From: Sulfurimonas sediminis
GTDB taxonomy: Bacteria; Campylobacterota; Campylobacteria; Campylobacterales; Sulfurimonadaceae
DNA: 64,000 bases
Direction of reading: 5' to 3'
Assembly: GCF_014905115.1 (NCBI RefSeq)
Contig: NZ_CP041235.1
Location: forward strand, 248,001 to 312,000
This document shows positions 44,807 through 54,159 of the stretch, in pieces (within the stretch, counting starts at the first letter, position 1; each line of letters starts with the position of its first letter). The notes under the pieces are model-generated. The model had not been told where the DNA came from. It worked only from the letters and a program-made list of their open reading frames with translations, and did not search any database. The position numbers were made by a program, and so were the translations under genes.

Positions 44807-46911
44807 GATGCTTCCTTTTGTTTATTTTCATATTCTTGTATCAGTGCTTCGTCACATTTTGGACAGTATTCGTGTTCTCCGGAGAGATAGCCGTGTTTTG
44901 GACAAATGGAAAACAGCGGTGTTACCGTAATATAGGGCAGTCTGAAATTTGTAATGACATTTCTGACCAGCCTGCGGCAGGCTTCGGTTGAGCTCAGACG
45001 CTCCTGCATGTAAAGGTGCAACACCGTTCCGCCCGTGTATTTCGTCTGCAGTTCATCCTGCAGGGTCAGTGCCTCAAAAGGGTCATCGGTAAGTCCTACA
45101 GGAATCTGTGAAGAGTTGGTATAGTAGATGTTTTCATCCATACCGGCCTGTATGATTTTGTCACCGTATCTTTTTTTGTCTTCTTTGGCAAAGCGGTAGG
45201 TTGTTCCCTCCGCCGGTGTGGCTTCAAGGTTGTAAAGATTGCCTGTTTCCTCCTGAAACTCGACCATTCTTTTTCTTATGTGGTCTAATATCTCAGTGGC
45301 AAAGTCAATGCCCTGTGTGGAACTGATGTCATAGGCACCTCCGGTAAAATTCAAAATCATTTCATTCATTCCGTTGACTCCGATGGTAGAAAAGTGGTTT
45401 CTAAACCCTGGCAGATATCTTTTAGTGTAGGGAAAAAGTCCCCTGTCATACATCTCCTGAATAAAAACACGCTTTTTCTCCAAAGTAGACTTTGCATACT
45501 CCATGAGTTCATCAAGACGCTGCAGGAGTGACTCCATATTGCCTTTGTGCAAAAAGCCCAGCCTTGCCATATTTATAGTGACAACCCCTATACTGCCTGT
45601 CATTTCCGCACTGCCAAAAAGACCACCGCCTCGTTTAAGCAATTCTCTTAAATCAAGCTGTAGTCTGCAGCACATACTTCTGACATGTCCCGGTTTGTAG
45701 GCTGCCTCATTGGCTATGAGTTCTCCGTTTTTGTCACGTTTGTATTGGCTCCCTATGAAATTTTGAAAGTAGGAGGAGCCAATTTTTGCCGTGTTTTCAA
45801 ACAGCAAATCTGTATTTTCACCGTACCAGTCAAAATCTTCTGTAATATTGACGGTAGGTATAGGAAATGTAAAAGGCTGACCGGTTTTGTCTCCCTCTGT
45901 CATAACCTCATAGTAAGCTTTGTTGATGATGTGCATCTCTTTTTGAAAATGTTTATAGGTCATCTCTGTGAGGGATGAAACTCCCCTCTGCAGTGCTTTG
46001 AATCTTAACCCGGTATCTGAAATATTTTTAAAAAGATGCTCCTGCTTACATGTTGGAATCTGATCCTTCAAATCATCAGGAACATTCCAGTCTATAGTGA
46101 TATTTGTAAAAGGTGATTGTCCCCATCGAGCGGGTACGTTTAGGTTATATATGAAACTGCGAATATTTTTTTTTACCTCCTTGTATGAAAGTTGATCTTT
46201 GAAAAGATAAGGCGCCAGATAGGTGTCAAAAGACGAAAAGGCCTGTGCGCCGGCCCATTCACTCTGCAAAATGCCTAAAAAGTTCGCCATCTGCCCAAGC
46301 GCTTCTCTGAAATGCTTTGGTGCATCACTCTCTACTCTTCCCCTTACTCCGTTAAATCCTTCATCCAGAAGAACCCTCAGACTCCAGCCGGCACAATAAC
46401 CCGTCAAACAGTCCAAATCGTGTATGTGATAGTCCCCGTTTCTATGCGCATACCCCTCTTCTTTTGAGTAAATTTTGTCAAGCCAGTAGTTGGCAATCAC
46501 TTTGCCTGCTGTATTGTTTACAAGACCGGCACTGGAGTAGCCTGTATTTGAGTTTGCTTTTATTCTCCAGTCACTTCCGCTGATATACTCTTCTATAGTC
46601 TGTGTCGAATGAATATAGGTAGTATCGTCTTCAATGGCTTTTTCTCTTTGAAGTTTATGAAGATGTCTGTAGAGTATAAAAGAGCGCATAACATCGAAAT
46701 ATTTTGCTTTGTACAGCTCTTTTTCTATAATGTCCTGTATATCTTCAACAGCAACAATCCGTTTTGCCTCAAGTCTTTGAATGACTTTGATATATACCGC
46801 TTCGTCAAAATCTACATTTTCACTTAAAAAAGCTTTTTTGATGGCATCTTCTATCTTGTAAGAGAAAAATTGTTTGTAGGAACCGTCTCGCTTTAAAATA
46901 TATTCTACCAT
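44803..46911 (-). CDS. nrdD: Anaerobic ribonucleoside-triphosphate reductase, large part without glycyl-radical loop
   Basis: 702 residues. ATP-cone at about 1-95 (EYILKRDGSYKQFFSYKIED), ten-stranded barrel region with HDLDCLTGYCAGWSLR, and a C-terminal zinc-site segment CPKHGYLSGEHEYCPKC (Cys670, 683, 686 and His673). The chain then ends at residue 702 without the Arg-x2-Gly-Tyr loop, which is encoded by the next frame. It reduces ribonucleotides in anaerobic growth. TGA stop and following ATG overlap by 4 nt. Confidence 0.93.
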   Translation of the reverse strand: MVEYILKRDGSYKQFFSYKIEDAIKKAFLSENVDFDEAVYIKVIQRLEAKRIVAVEDIQDIIEKELYKAKYFDVMRSFILYRHLHKLQREKAIEDDTTYIHSTQTIEEYISGSDWRIKANSNTGYSSAGLVNNTAGKVIANYWLDKIYSKEEGYAHRNGDYHIHDLDCLTGYCAGWSLRVLLDEGFNGVRGRVESDAPKHFREALGQMANFLGILQSEWAGAQAFSSFDTYLAPYLFKDQLSYKEVKKNIRSFIYNLNVPARWGQSPFTNITIDWNVPDDLKDQIPTCKQEHLFKNISDTGLRFKALQRGVSSLTEMTYKHFQKEMHIINKAYYEVMTEGDKTGQPFTFPIPTVNITEDFDWYGENTDLLFENTAKIGSSYFQNFIGSQYKRDKNGELIANEAAYKPGHVRSMCCRLQLDLRELLKRGGGLFGSAEMTGSIGVVTINMARLGFLHKGNMESLLQRLDELMEYAKSTLEKKRVFIQEMYDRGLFPYTKRYLPGFRNHFSTIGVNGMNEMILNFTGGAYDISSTQGIDFATEILDHIRKRMVEFQEETGNLYNLEATPAEGTTYRFAKEDKKRYGDKIIQAGMDENIYYTNSSQIPVGLTDDPFEALTLQDELQTKYTGGTVLHLYMQERLSSTEACRRLVRNVITNFRLPYITVTPLFSICPKHGYLSGEHEYCPKCDEALIQEYENKQKEAS

Positions 46912-47035
46912 CTGTTGTTTTCCTTCTTAAGTGATATCGACAGTTTATAAAAACCGGCGTTAAAAATCACTAATAAAATTTGTCACTTTTGTGTCACCTC
47001 CTGTGCTCTTAATAATACTTTTACATTGTTTTGGA

Positions 47036-47041
47036 TATAAT
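47036..47041 (+). promoter_or_regulatory. -10 element of the alpha operon promoter
   Basis: GGATATAAT at 47033-47041 is a good -10. No matching -35 is evident. The long leader to rpmJ at 47187 suggests post-transcriptional control. Confidence 0.5.
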
Positions 47042-47114
47042 TCCCATCCACTTTACTGTTTTAACAAAGCAAAGAGTATTTCTACCTATATGATTACATG
47101 TAGATAAAAGTATT

Positions 47115-47150
47115 GGCAAGCAACGTTATTACAAGTGTTATGCGCTTGCC
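47115..47150 (+). promoter_or_regulatory. Leader hairpin upstream of rpmJ
   Basis: GGCAAGC (47115-47121) and GCTTGCC (47144-47150) form a 7-bp stem with a 22-nt loop that can pair inside itself (AAC/GTT). It is followed by GCCTAAAGGC. A ribosomal-protein autoregulatory site is possible; no known family can be named. Confidence 0.4.
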
Positions 47151-47186
47151 TAAAGGCAGTAAAGATGTTACCACAGGAGACTTTCA

Positions 47187-47300
47187 ATGAAAGTACGTGC
47201 TTCAGTAAAGAAGATGTGTGATGACTGTAAAGTTATCAAAAGAAGAGGTATTGTAAGAGTAATCTGCAAGAACCCTAAACATAAACAGAGACAAGGATAA
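47187..47300 (+). CDS. rpmJ: 50S ribosomal protein L36, zinc type
   Basis: 37 residues, below usual length cut-offs: [20 protein letters not shown], then [17 protein letters not shown]. Cys pair CDDC plus Cys and His form the zinc site. GGAG precedes the ATG. First gene of the alpha operon, 2 nt before rpsM. Confidence 0.97.
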   Translation: MKVRASVKKMCDDCKVIKRRGIVRVICKNPKHKQRQG

Positions 47301-47302
47301 TC

Positions 47303-47665
47303 ATGGCTCGTATTGCTGGTGTTGATTTACCTAAGAAAAAAAGAATAGAGTATGCATTAACATACGTCTATGGAATTGGTCTTCATACTGCCCGTCAAAT
47401 ATTGGACGCGACAGGAATTGACTACAACAAAAGAGTTTTCGAATTAAACGAAGAAGATGTAGCAGCTATAACAAAAGAGATCCGTGAAAACCATATGGTT
47501 GAGGGTGATTTGCGTAAAAAAGTTGCTATGGATATTAAAGCACTTATGGATTTAGGTTCATACAGAGGGCTTCGTCACCGTCGTGGTCTTCCATGCCGTG
47601 GTCAAAAAACTAAGACAAATGCGCGTACTCGTAAGGGTAAACGTAAAACTGTCGGCGCAGCGTAA
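47303..47665 (+). CDS. rpsM: 30S ribosomal protein S13
   Basis: 120 residues. [20 protein letters not shown], the helix-hairpin-helix [12 protein letters not shown] and the tail [17 protein letters not shown] are diagnostic. It contacts tRNA and S19 at the head. Confidence 0.99.
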   Translation: MARIAGVDLPKKKRIEYALTYVYGIGLHTARQILDATGIDYNKRVFELNEEDVAAITKEIRENHMVEGDLRKKVAMDIKALMDLGSYRGLRHRRGLPCRGQKTKTNARTRKGKRKTVGAA

Positions 47666-47676
47666 GGAATTATAGT

Positions 47677-48069
47677 ATGGCAAAAAGAAAAGCTGTTAGA
47701 AAAAAAGTAATAAAAAAGAATATATCACGTGGTATCATTCATATTGCGGCATCATTTAATAATACTCTTGTGACTATTACTGATGAAATGGGTAATATGA
47801 TTGCTTGGAGTTCTGCTGGTTCTTTAGGATTTAAAGGTTCTAAAAAATCAACTCCGTTTGCTGCACAGGCTGCTGTTGAAGATGCAGTTGCAAAAGCACA
47901 GGTACATGGTATAAAAGAGCTTGGTATTAAAGTTCAAGGTCCTGGTTCTGGTCGTGAAACTGCAGTAAAAGCTGTTGGAGCTATCGAAGGAATCCGTGTT
48001 ACATTTATGAAAGATGTTACACCATTACCACACAACGGTTGTCGCGCGCCTAAGCGTCGTAGAGTTTAA
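47677..48069 (+). CDS. rpsK: 30S ribosomal protein S11
   Basis: 130 residues. [20 protein letters not shown] and [20 protein letters not shown] with [10 protein letters not shown] at the end are diagnostic. It forms the 30S platform. Confidence 0.99.
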   Translation: MAKRKAVRKKVIKKNISRGIIHIAASFNNTLVTITDEMGNMIAWSSAGSLGFKGSKKSTPFAAQAAVEDAVAKAQVHGIKELGIKVQGPGSGRETAVKAVGAIEGIRVTFMKDVTPLPHNGCRAPKRRRV

Positions 48070-48080
48070 GGAGATTACTG

Positions 48081-48707
48081 ATGGCAAGATATAGAGGTCC
48101 AGTAGAAAAAATCGAGAGAAGATTCGGAGTAAGCCTTAACCTAAAAGGTGAGCGTCGTTTGGCAGGAAAATCTGCTTTAGAGAAGCGTCCTTACGGTCCA
48201 GGTCAACATGGTCAGCGTCGTAAAAAAGTTTCTGAGTATGGTTTACAGCTTAATGAAAAGCAAAAAGCGAAATTTATGTATGGTATTTCTGAAAAGCAAT
48301 TCCGTGCTTTATTCGTTGAAGCTAAGCGTCGTGATGGAAATACAGGTACAAACCTTATTACATTAATCGAGCAGAGATTAGACAATGTTGTGTACAGAAT
48401 GGGATTTGCATCTACTCGTAGATTTGCACGTCAACTCGTAACACACGGTCATATTTTGGTAGATGGCAAAAAACTTGATATTCCTTCTTACCGTGTGAAA
48501 CCGGGACAGAAGATTGAAGTAAAAGAAGCAAGTAAAAAGAACAATCAGATTGTTCGTGCTATTGAGCTTACAAACCAAACTGGTCTTGCTCCTTGGGTAG
48601 ACATTGATGCTGAAAAAGTGTATGGTATCTTTACTCGTCTTCCAGAGCGTGAAGAAGTTGTTATTCCAGTTGAAGAACGTTTAATCGTTGAACTTTACTC
48701 GAAATAA
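48081..48707 (+). CDS. rpsD: 30S ribosomal protein S4
   Basis: 208 residues. [39 protein letters not shown] and the S4 RNA-binding block [20 protein letters not shown] are typical. No zinc Cys cluster at the N-terminus. S4 nucleates 30S assembly. Confidence 0.99.
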   Translation: MARYRGPVEKIERRFGVSLNLKGERRLAGKSALEKRPYGPGQHGQRRKKVSEYGLQLNEKQKAKFMYGISEKQFRALFVEAKRRDGNTGTNLITLIEQRLDNVVYRMGFASTRRFARQLVTHGHILVDGKKLDIPSYRVKPGQKIEVKEASKKNNQIVRAIELTNQTGLAPWVDIDAEKVYGIFTRLPEREEVVIPVEERLIVELYSK

Positions 48708-48734
48708 TAATTTAATATAAAAGGCGTAAAAGAT

Positions 48735-49739
48735 ATGAAAAAAATTAAAACTACTCCACTTGCTCCACAAGAGTTTGAGGTAGAACAAATAAGTGACAAT
48801 GAAGCAAACATTATGGCATACCCTTTTGAAGTAGGGTACGCTATATCGTTGGCTCATCCACTTCGCCGTTTTTTATTAAGCAGTTCGGTTGGTTATGCGC
48901 CAATCGCAATTAAAATCGAAGGTGCCAAACATGAGTTTGACTCAGTTCGCGGTATGCTTGAAGATATTTCAGATTTTATTTTAAATTTGAAAGAGATACG
49001 CTTTAAACTGAACAATGATGCGACAGAAGCCGAGATTAATTACAGCTTTGCGGGACCGTGTACCATTAAAGGCGGCGATCTTAGCAATGATGAAGTAGAG
49101 GTGGTAACACCGGATGCTCCGCTTGCAACTTTAAATGAAGATTCTACATTGAATTTCACGCTTAAAATTGCGCAGGGTATCGGCTATGTTGCGAGTGAAG
49201 ATACTGCTGTGGAAGTTGATGATGATGAATATATCGCATTGGATGCATATTTTACTCCGGTAAGAAGTGCTACGTATAAAATTGACAATGTACTGGTAGA
49301 AGATAACCCTAACTTTGAAAGAGTTATTATGAATATCAGAACTGACGGACAAATTTCACCAATCGATGCATTTAGAAACTCTTTGGAGGTAATGTATGCA
49401 CAGTTGGCTGTATTTAATTCAGAAATCAGCATTAAAGCTCCTGCTACCATAGAAAGAGTTGAAGAGTCACCTGATTTGAAAAAACTGACAACAAACATCG
49501 ACAGTTTAGGATTAAGTGCGCGTAGCTTTAATTGTCTTGATCGCTCAAACATTAAACTTATTGGCGAGATTGTACTGATGAGTACAAACGATTTGAAAAA
49601 TGTAAAAAATCTTGGAAAAAAATCTTACGATGAAATCGTAGAAAAAGTTCAAGAGTTTGGTTTTGAAGTTGGTGCTGATTTAGCTGATGATGTAGTTACT
49701 GCACTAAAAAAGAAAATAGAAGCCGTACAGGCACAATAG
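48735..49739 (+). CDS. rpoA: RNA polymerase alpha subunit
   Basis: 334 residues. N-terminal domain with [39 protein letters not shown], and C-terminal domain with [20 protein letters not shown] and [16 protein letters not shown]. Alpha dimerises to assemble RNA polymerase; its C-terminal domain contacts UP elements and activators. Confidence 0.99.
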   Translation: MKKIKTTPLAPQEFEVEQISDNEANIMAYPFEVGYAISLAHPLRRFLLSSSVGYAPIAIKIEGAKHEFDSVRGMLEDISDFILNLKEIRFKLNNDATEAEINYSFAGPCTIKGGDLSNDEVEVVTPDAPLATLNEDSTLNFTLKIAQGIGYVASEDTAVEVDDDEYIALDAYFTPVRSATYKIDNVLVEDNPNFERVIMNIRTDGQISPIDAFRNSLEVMYAQLAVFNSEISIKAPATIERVEESPDLKKLTTNIDSLGLSARSFNCLDRSNIKLIGEIVLMSTNDLKNVKNLGKKSYDEIVEKVQEFGFEVGADLADDVVTALKKKIEAVQAQ

Positions 49740-49750
49740 AGGAATGAGAT

Positions 49751-50101
49751 ATGAGACACCGTCATGGATATCGTAAGCTAGGTCGTACAAGTGCACACCG
49801 TAAAGCACTTTTAGCGAACCTTAGTATTTCGTTAATAGAACATGGTAAAATTGAAACAACTGCTGTAAAAGCAAAAGAGCTTCGCTCTTATATTGAGAAA
49901 CTTATCACAACTGCTGGTAAAAATGACTCAAATGCACACAGAGCGGTATTTGCTGCGCTTCAAAACAAAGAAGCAACGAAAACTTTAGTAAATGAACTCG
50001 CACCGAAGTATGTTGATCGTACAGGTGGATATACTAGAATAGTGAGAACTCGTATTCGTCGTGGTGATGCTACACCAATGGCATTTATCGAATTAGTATA
50101 G
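49751..50101 (+). CDS. rplQ: 50S ribosomal protein L17
   Basis: 116 residues. [38 protein letters not shown] and [19 protein letters not shown] are family blocks. Last gene of the alpha operon, followed by a strong terminator. Confidence 0.99.
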   Translation: MRHRHGYRKLGRTSAHRKALLANLSISLIEHGKIETTAVKAKELRSYIEKLITTAGKNDSNAHRAVFAALQNKEATKTLVNELAPKYVDRTGGYTRIVRTRIRRGDATPMAFIELV

Positions 50102-50110
50102 TTACTATAT

Positions 50111-50152
50111 TTGCAATACCAGACCCTGTGTCTGTTATTGCAACTTCTTTTT
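50111..50152 (+). terminator. Rho-independent terminator after rplQ
   Basis: TTGCAATA (50111-50118) pairs with TATTGCAA (50136-50143), continued inside by CAGAC/GTCTG around CCTGT with one C-T mismatch. CTTCTTTTT follows. Confidence 0.85.
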
Positions 50153-50211
50153 AAACTTTCCCCATAAGAGAATTTACGAATTCTAAAATACTTTACAATA
50201 CAGGACGCATT

Positions 50212-51456
50212 ATGAGTACTTTCGCATTCGGAACTTACAGAGTCACAGATGAAAATCCTTTGCATATCGAAGCATTGAAAGAGGCTGTTTACGCCGGGGT
50301 AGAGCTGATTGACACATCTACAAACTATACAGACGGCGGTGCTGAAAGAGCAATAGGCAAAGTGCTGCGCAGTGTTCCTGATGCAATCAGAGATAAAATT
50401 AAAATCGTAAGCAAATACGGATATATCCAGGGTTCAAATTTGCTTGCACACAAGGAAATGCCTTTTGAGGATGTTGTAGAGTTCAGCGAACACTGTTACC
50501 ATTCAATTGCAAAATCGTTTCTAAAAAAACAGCTTGGTGCTTCACTCGAGAGACTGCAAATGAGGAGAATTGATTGTTATCTAATTCACAATCCTGAGTA
50601 TTTTTTGCTTGATGCTCTCAATAAAGGCAAAAACAGAGATGAAGTTTTGGATGAAATGTATCAAAGAATCTATGAAGCATTTGTCGGCCTGGAAGAAGAG
50701 GTCAAAGAGGGGCGCATCAACTCCTACGGTATCAGTTCCAACAGCTTTGCAAAGCCAGAGGAGGATTTGGAGTTTCTGCCCTATGAAAGTTTACTGACAC
50801 TTGCCCAAAATGCCGCAGATGAAGCAGGAAACAAACAACACAGTTTTACCACAGTGCAACTGCCAATAAACAAAGTTGAAAGAGAAGGTCTCAAATGTGC
50901 GGCATGGGCGAAAAAAAATGGGTTGAGAGTTCTTGCCAACCGTCCGTTAAATGTACAAAAAAACAAACTGATGCACAGACTTGCTGATTATGATGAAAGC
51001 AGAGAGTACTATACCTATCTAAATGAGTTGCTTCAGGCCTGTGACAATGATTTACTCAAACCATTGTATAATTTGATTGAACAAATGGATGAAAACAAGC
51101 ACAAGTTCGGATGGGTTGGTGAGTATGATACTTTTTTACATTCACAGATTATTCCTCACATAAGAGAAGCATTAAAGAAGTTGGAACCGGACTCTTTGGA
51201 TGAATTACTCAGATTTGTAGATCTTTTTTTACAAGAGTACAGAACAATGGTCGCATATGAGTGTTCAAAACGTGTGAGAAGTGAACTCAAAGAAGAATTT
51301 CAGGAGTGTCATAAAAAAGCCCAGGTGTGTGCTTTGGAATTTTTATATAAACAGGATGTAATTGATTATATACTTGTCGGAATGCGAAAGCCTTCTTACG
51401 TACAAGAGGTTATGGCTTTAAAAGATGAGTTAAATAATAATTTTATGACTTGTTAA
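50212..51456 (+). CDS. Aldo/keto reductase family protein
   Basis: 414 residues, longer than the usual about 320. FGTYRVTDENPLHIEALKEA, IDTSTNYTDGGAERAIGKVL (catalytic Asp and Tyr), SKYGYI (catalytic Lys) and DCYLIHNPE (His) are AKR motifs. GISSNSFAKP follows. The C-terminal about 110 residues are an extra helical region. Substrate unknown. Single gene between the alpha operon and nfu. Confidence 0.82.
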   Translation: MSTFAFGTYRVTDENPLHIEALKEAVYAGVELIDTSTNYTDGGAERAIGKVLRSVPDAIRDKIKIVSKYGYIQGSNLLAHKEMPFEDVVEFSEHCYHSIAKSFLKKQLGASLERLQMRRIDCYLIHNPEYFLLDALNKGKNRDEVLDEMYQRIYEAFVGLEEEVKEGRINSYGISSNSFAKPEEDLEFLPYESLLTLAQNAADEAGNKQHSFTTVQLPINKVEREGLKCAAWAKKNGLRVLANRPLNVQKNKLMHRLADYDESREYYTYLNELLQACDNDLLKPLYNLIEQMDENKHKFGWVGEYDTFLHSQIIPHIREALKKLEPDSLDELLRFVDLFLQEYRTMVAYECSKRVRSELKEEFQECHKKAQVCALEFLYKQDVIDYILVGMRKPSYVQEVMALKDELNNNFMTC

Positions 51457-51490
51457 GCGATTTTGTCATATTTTATGATAATAGAAGAGT

Positions 51491-51496
51491 TATAAT
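51491..51496 (+). promoter_or_regulatory. -10 element (TATAAT) before the nfu gene
   Basis: TATAAT at 51491-51496 with AAAAGGA and an ATG at 51512 close behind. Leader would be about 10 nt. Confidence 0.5.
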
Positions 51497-51511
51497 ATAA
51501 AAAGGATAAGT

Positions 51512-51787
51512 ATGATTCCATTTACAGATGAAGAATTGTTGGAACCGGTTCGGCGTGTTATAGACAAGGTGCGCCCCTCTTTGGCGCTTGACGGCGGAGA
51601 CATAGATTTTATTACCGTAAAAAACGGAAGTGTCTATGTGCAGTTAAAAGGTGCATGCATAGGGTGTGCGAGCAGTGGAAGTACATTAAAGTACGGTGTC
51701 GAGAGACAGTTGCGAATGGATATTCATCCTGAAATAACTGTTGTCAATGTCCCAATGGGCATGGAAAACGATATAGATAATTTATAA
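51512..51787 (+). CDS. NifU C-terminal domain-like Fe-S protein
   Basis: 91 residues. RPSLALDGGDIDFITVKNGS and the cluster-binding CIGC (Cys49, Cys52) in KGACIGCASSGSTLK identify the Nfu domain. It carries an Fe-S cluster to apoproteins. It is a single-domain form. It leads the run nfu - TPR-like - murE. Confidence 0.93.
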   Translation: MIPFTDEELLEPVRRVIDKVRPSLALDGGDIDFITVKNGSVYVQLKGACIGCASSGSTLKYGVERQLRMDIHPEITVVNVPMGMENDIDNL

Positions 51788-51796
51788 AAGAAGCAT

Positions 51797-52390
51797 ATGG
51801 GAACAATAAGTAAATATAAAATATTATCACAGGCAAAAGAGAATTTTTCACGGGCGGAATATAAGAATGCCTTAGACAAATTTGCACAGGTTTTGCAAAA
51901 TGATCCGGATTCAAAAGAGGCTTTTAACGGGGTTATACTTTCGGAAATGGCTATGAACGGAGAAGAAGGTGCCGAAGCCCTGTTTGATTATTATGAAATA
52001 TTAAGAGTAGAAGACAAAGAAGAAGCTGATGCCATTATGAGTGAAATACTTGAAAGCATGGACGGTACCTTGGAAAAACTCAGTGAAGTGTTTGCCGAAC
52101 CTTTGCGTAACAGATTGGAGTTTGAAGAGGGGATTCTCTACAGTGATTTTCAAAAAATTCTGGATGAAGGCGGAGATTTTGTAGAAACTTTTGAAAATAT
52201 CATGTTCTCTACCCGGGTAATTATAACAAACAAAGAAGATTTTTTAGATTTTTTAGACAAACTGATAGAACATGATTTTGCACAAATGGCATTAACCTAC
52301 CTTGAAAATGCTCTGAGTGTATACCCTGGTGACAAACTCTTGCGAAAACTGTTAAAAAAACTGGCACAGGGCAAAAATATTGAAAATTGA
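51797..52390 (+). CDS. TPR-like protein, function unknown
   Basis: 197 residues, helical. AKENFSRAEYKNALDKFAQVL is a TPR-like motif, with another possible one near AQMALTYLENALSVYPGDKL. The middle is acidic. No membrane segment. Its 3' end overlaps murE by 11 nt. Role unknown; possibly linked to cell-wall synthesis by position only. Confidence 0.72.
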   Translation: MGTISKYKILSQAKENFSRAEYKNALDKFAQVLQNDPDSKEAFNGVILSEMAMNGEEGAEALFDYYEILRVEDKEEADAIMSEILESMDGTLEKLSEVFAEPLRNRLEFEEGILYSDFQKILDEGGDFVETFENIMFSTRVIITNKEDFLDFLDKLIEHDFAQMALTYLENALSVYPGDKLLRKLLKKLAQGKNIEN

Positions 52391-53681
52391 ACTGCCAAAT
52401 CAAGCCTATAAATATATCACTGAAAATTCAAAAGAGTGTGATGCCGAGACGGCTTTTGTCCTGACGCACCAAAACAGTGACTATGTAGAAGACGCAAAGA
52501 AGAATAATGCCCACTCTATTGTCAAAATCGAAGATATTGCAGAGTTCTTTGGTATTGACCAGATTAAAATAATCGGTATAACCGGTACAAACGGGAAAAC
52601 GACAACAGCAAGTGCAATATATTCATTTTTGCTTGATCTGGGATATAAAACTGCAATGCAGGGAACCCGAGGCTTGTTTATGAATGATGAGAGATGTGAG
52701 GGAAAAACGCTTACCACCCCATCTGTGCTTAATACCTATAAGCATATTTATCAGGCAGTGAGTACGGGATGCGAGTATTTTGTCATGGAAGTAAGCTCCC
52801 ATGCTATAGCACAAAAACGCATAGAAGGCCTCAGTTTTGCGCTGAAAATTTTGACAAATATCACTCAGGATCATCTGGATTACCATAAAACACTTGAAGA
52901 GTATATATATGTCAAAAACAGTTTTTTTCAGGATGAGAGCAAAAAACTTATAAACAAAGATGAACCCAAAGCCTCATTTAATTTTAAAAATGCCTATACA
53001 TATGGCATTGAAAACCCTGCAACATACAGACTTATGGCATATTCTCTCAATGACGGTTCAAGTGGTATTATCCAGCATTTTCAAGAAATTGTCCCTTTTA
53101 CCGCTTCACTGCACGGTTTTTTCAATCTGTATAATCTCATGGCTGCCATATCGGCAACGCATCTCATAACAGACAAAAGCCTTGAAGAGATTGCAGATGT
53201 GGTGGATAATTTTGCAGGGGTAAGCGGAAGAATGGAACAGGTCTGTGCTGCTCCGAATGTCATAGTGGATTTTGCACACACTCCTGATGGTATGGCACAG
53301 GTGCTTAATGCTTTAAAAGAGAAAGAGCTGATTGTTGTTTTTGGAGCAGGCGGAGACAGAGACAGAAAAAAACGACCGCTTATGGGCAGGGTAGCTGCAA
53401 GTCTTGCCAAAAAGGTCATTGTTACGAGTGACAACCCGCGTCATGAAGATCCGCAGACAATTGTAGAGGATATTTTAGAGGGTATACAGGAAAAATCAAA
53501 TATTATGGTTGAGCTTAACAGAAAAAAAGCAATACAGATGGCACTCGATATGCAAGAAGAAGATGATGTTGTTGTTATTCTTGGAAAAGGCGATGAAACA
53601 GACCAAATTATTTATGATGAAAAATTTCCTTTTGATGACAGAGAAGTCGTCAAAGAACTTTTAAATTTAGAGCAAAAATAG
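52380..53681 (+). CDS. murE: UDP-MurNAc-tripeptide synthetase (meso-DAP-adding)
   Basis: 433 residues, slightly short for MurE. GITGTNGKTTTAS is the ATP-binding loop (about residue 65). MEVSSHAIAQKRIEGL and the meso-DAP-recognition motif DNPRHEDP are present. It adds diaminopimelate to UDP-MurNAc-Ala-Glu. TTG start inside the preceding gene, with an unremarkable ribosome site. Usual N-terminal residues appear reduced. Confidence 0.93.
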   Translation: MKIELPNQAYKYITENSKECDAETAFVLTHQNSDYVEDAKKNNAHSIVKIEDIAEFFGIDQIKIIGITGTNGKTTTASAIYSFLLDLGYKTAMQGTRGLFMNDERCEGKTLTTPSVLNTYKHIYQAVSTGCEYFVMEVSSHAIAQKRIEGLSFALKILTNITQDHLDYHKTLEEYIYVKNSFFQDESKKLINKDEPKASFNFKNAYTYGIENPATYRLMAYSLNDGSSGIIQHFQEIVPFTASLHGFFNLYNLMAAISATHLITDKSLEEIADVVDNFAGVSGRMEQVCAAPNVIVDFAHTPDGMAQVLNALKEKELIVVFGAGGDRDRKKRPLMGRVAASLAKKVIVTSDNPRHEDPQTIVEDILEGIQEKSNIMVELNRKKAIQMALDMQEEDDVVVILGKGDETDQIIYDEKFPFDDREVVKELLNLEQK

Positions 53682-53744
53682 TAGAAAACAGCTTAAAAAT
53701 CTAAACTTATTTCACTTTATTAGAAAACAGATGCATATTTTCGA

Positions 53745-53750
53745 TATAAT
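53745..53750 (+). promoter_or_regulatory. -10 element (TATAAT) before the 2Fe-2S protein gene
   Basis: TATAAT at 53745-53750, 25 nt before the ATG at 53776. Its location inside the longer open frame argues that the upstream ATG at 53731 is not used. Confidence 0.5.
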
Positions 53751-53775
53751 TGCGAAAAAATTAAGGATTATTTCA

Positions 53776-54150
53776 ATGGGAATTCCACAACCGGCATTTT
53801 ATATCTTCAAGTGTGAGCAGTCTGCTCCTCCGGGTATGCCAAAACCATCATGTGTTACACCAGAGACACAGGACCTGTTCCAGTACACAGCGCAAAAGCT
53901 GATGAAAGAAGGGATTATGATGACTGCACCGATTGTGCGTACTTCATGTCTTAACCGTTGTTCGGCAGGTCCTGTAATGTTAGTAGAGCCGGGGCATACT
54001 ATGTATGTAGGCTTAAACAAAGAAAAAATTGACCGCATTATAGAAGAACATATAATTGGCGGAAAAGTTGTGCAAGAGTATGTAATTGATTCTGAAATGT
54101 GGGATGATCCTATATCTCCTGCTGATGCAAAAAAACAGATGGGAATGTAG
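53776..54150 (+). CDS. Thioredoxin-like [2Fe-2S] ferredoxin
   Basis: 124 residues. The N-terminus MGIPQPAFYIFKCEQSAPPG and later CLNRCSAGPVMLVEPG have cysteines at 13, 26, 58 and 62, the C-x12-C...C-x3-C ligand pattern of thioredoxin-like 2Fe-2S ferredoxins. An ATG at 53731 in the same frame is upstream, but AAGGAT and the -10 element favour 53776. Electron-transfer role inferred. Confidence 0.88.
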   Translation: MGIPQPAFYIFKCEQSAPPGMPKPSCVTPETQDLFQYTAQKLMKEGIMMTAPIVRTSCLNRCSAGPVMLVEPGHTMYVGLNKEKIDRIIEEHIIGGKVVQEYVIDSEMWDDPISPADAKKQMGM

Positions 54151-54159
54151 GAAACAGTC

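Larger units (their letters stand above)
46912..47186. other. Intergenic region between nrdD and rpmJ, divergent promoters and leader
   Basis: 275 bp with no supported gene. It holds TATAAT at 47036-47041 for the alpha operon and about 140 nt of leader. A stem of GGCAAGC at 47115-47121 with GCTTGCC at 47144-47150 lies in that leader. One near match to the TTACATGTAA palindrome lies at 47093. Confidence 0.6.

Noticed and set aside
44795-44815. Programmed frameshift joining nrdD to its glycyl loop
   Set aside because: The stop comes before the A-run, no slippery heptamer is visible, and a good ribosome site precedes the second frame. Not excluded, but a separate start is simpler.
53731-53775. 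Upstream ATG for the 2Fe-2S protein
   Set aside because: The predicted -10 (TATAAT at 53745) lies inside this stretch; the residues are not family-like.
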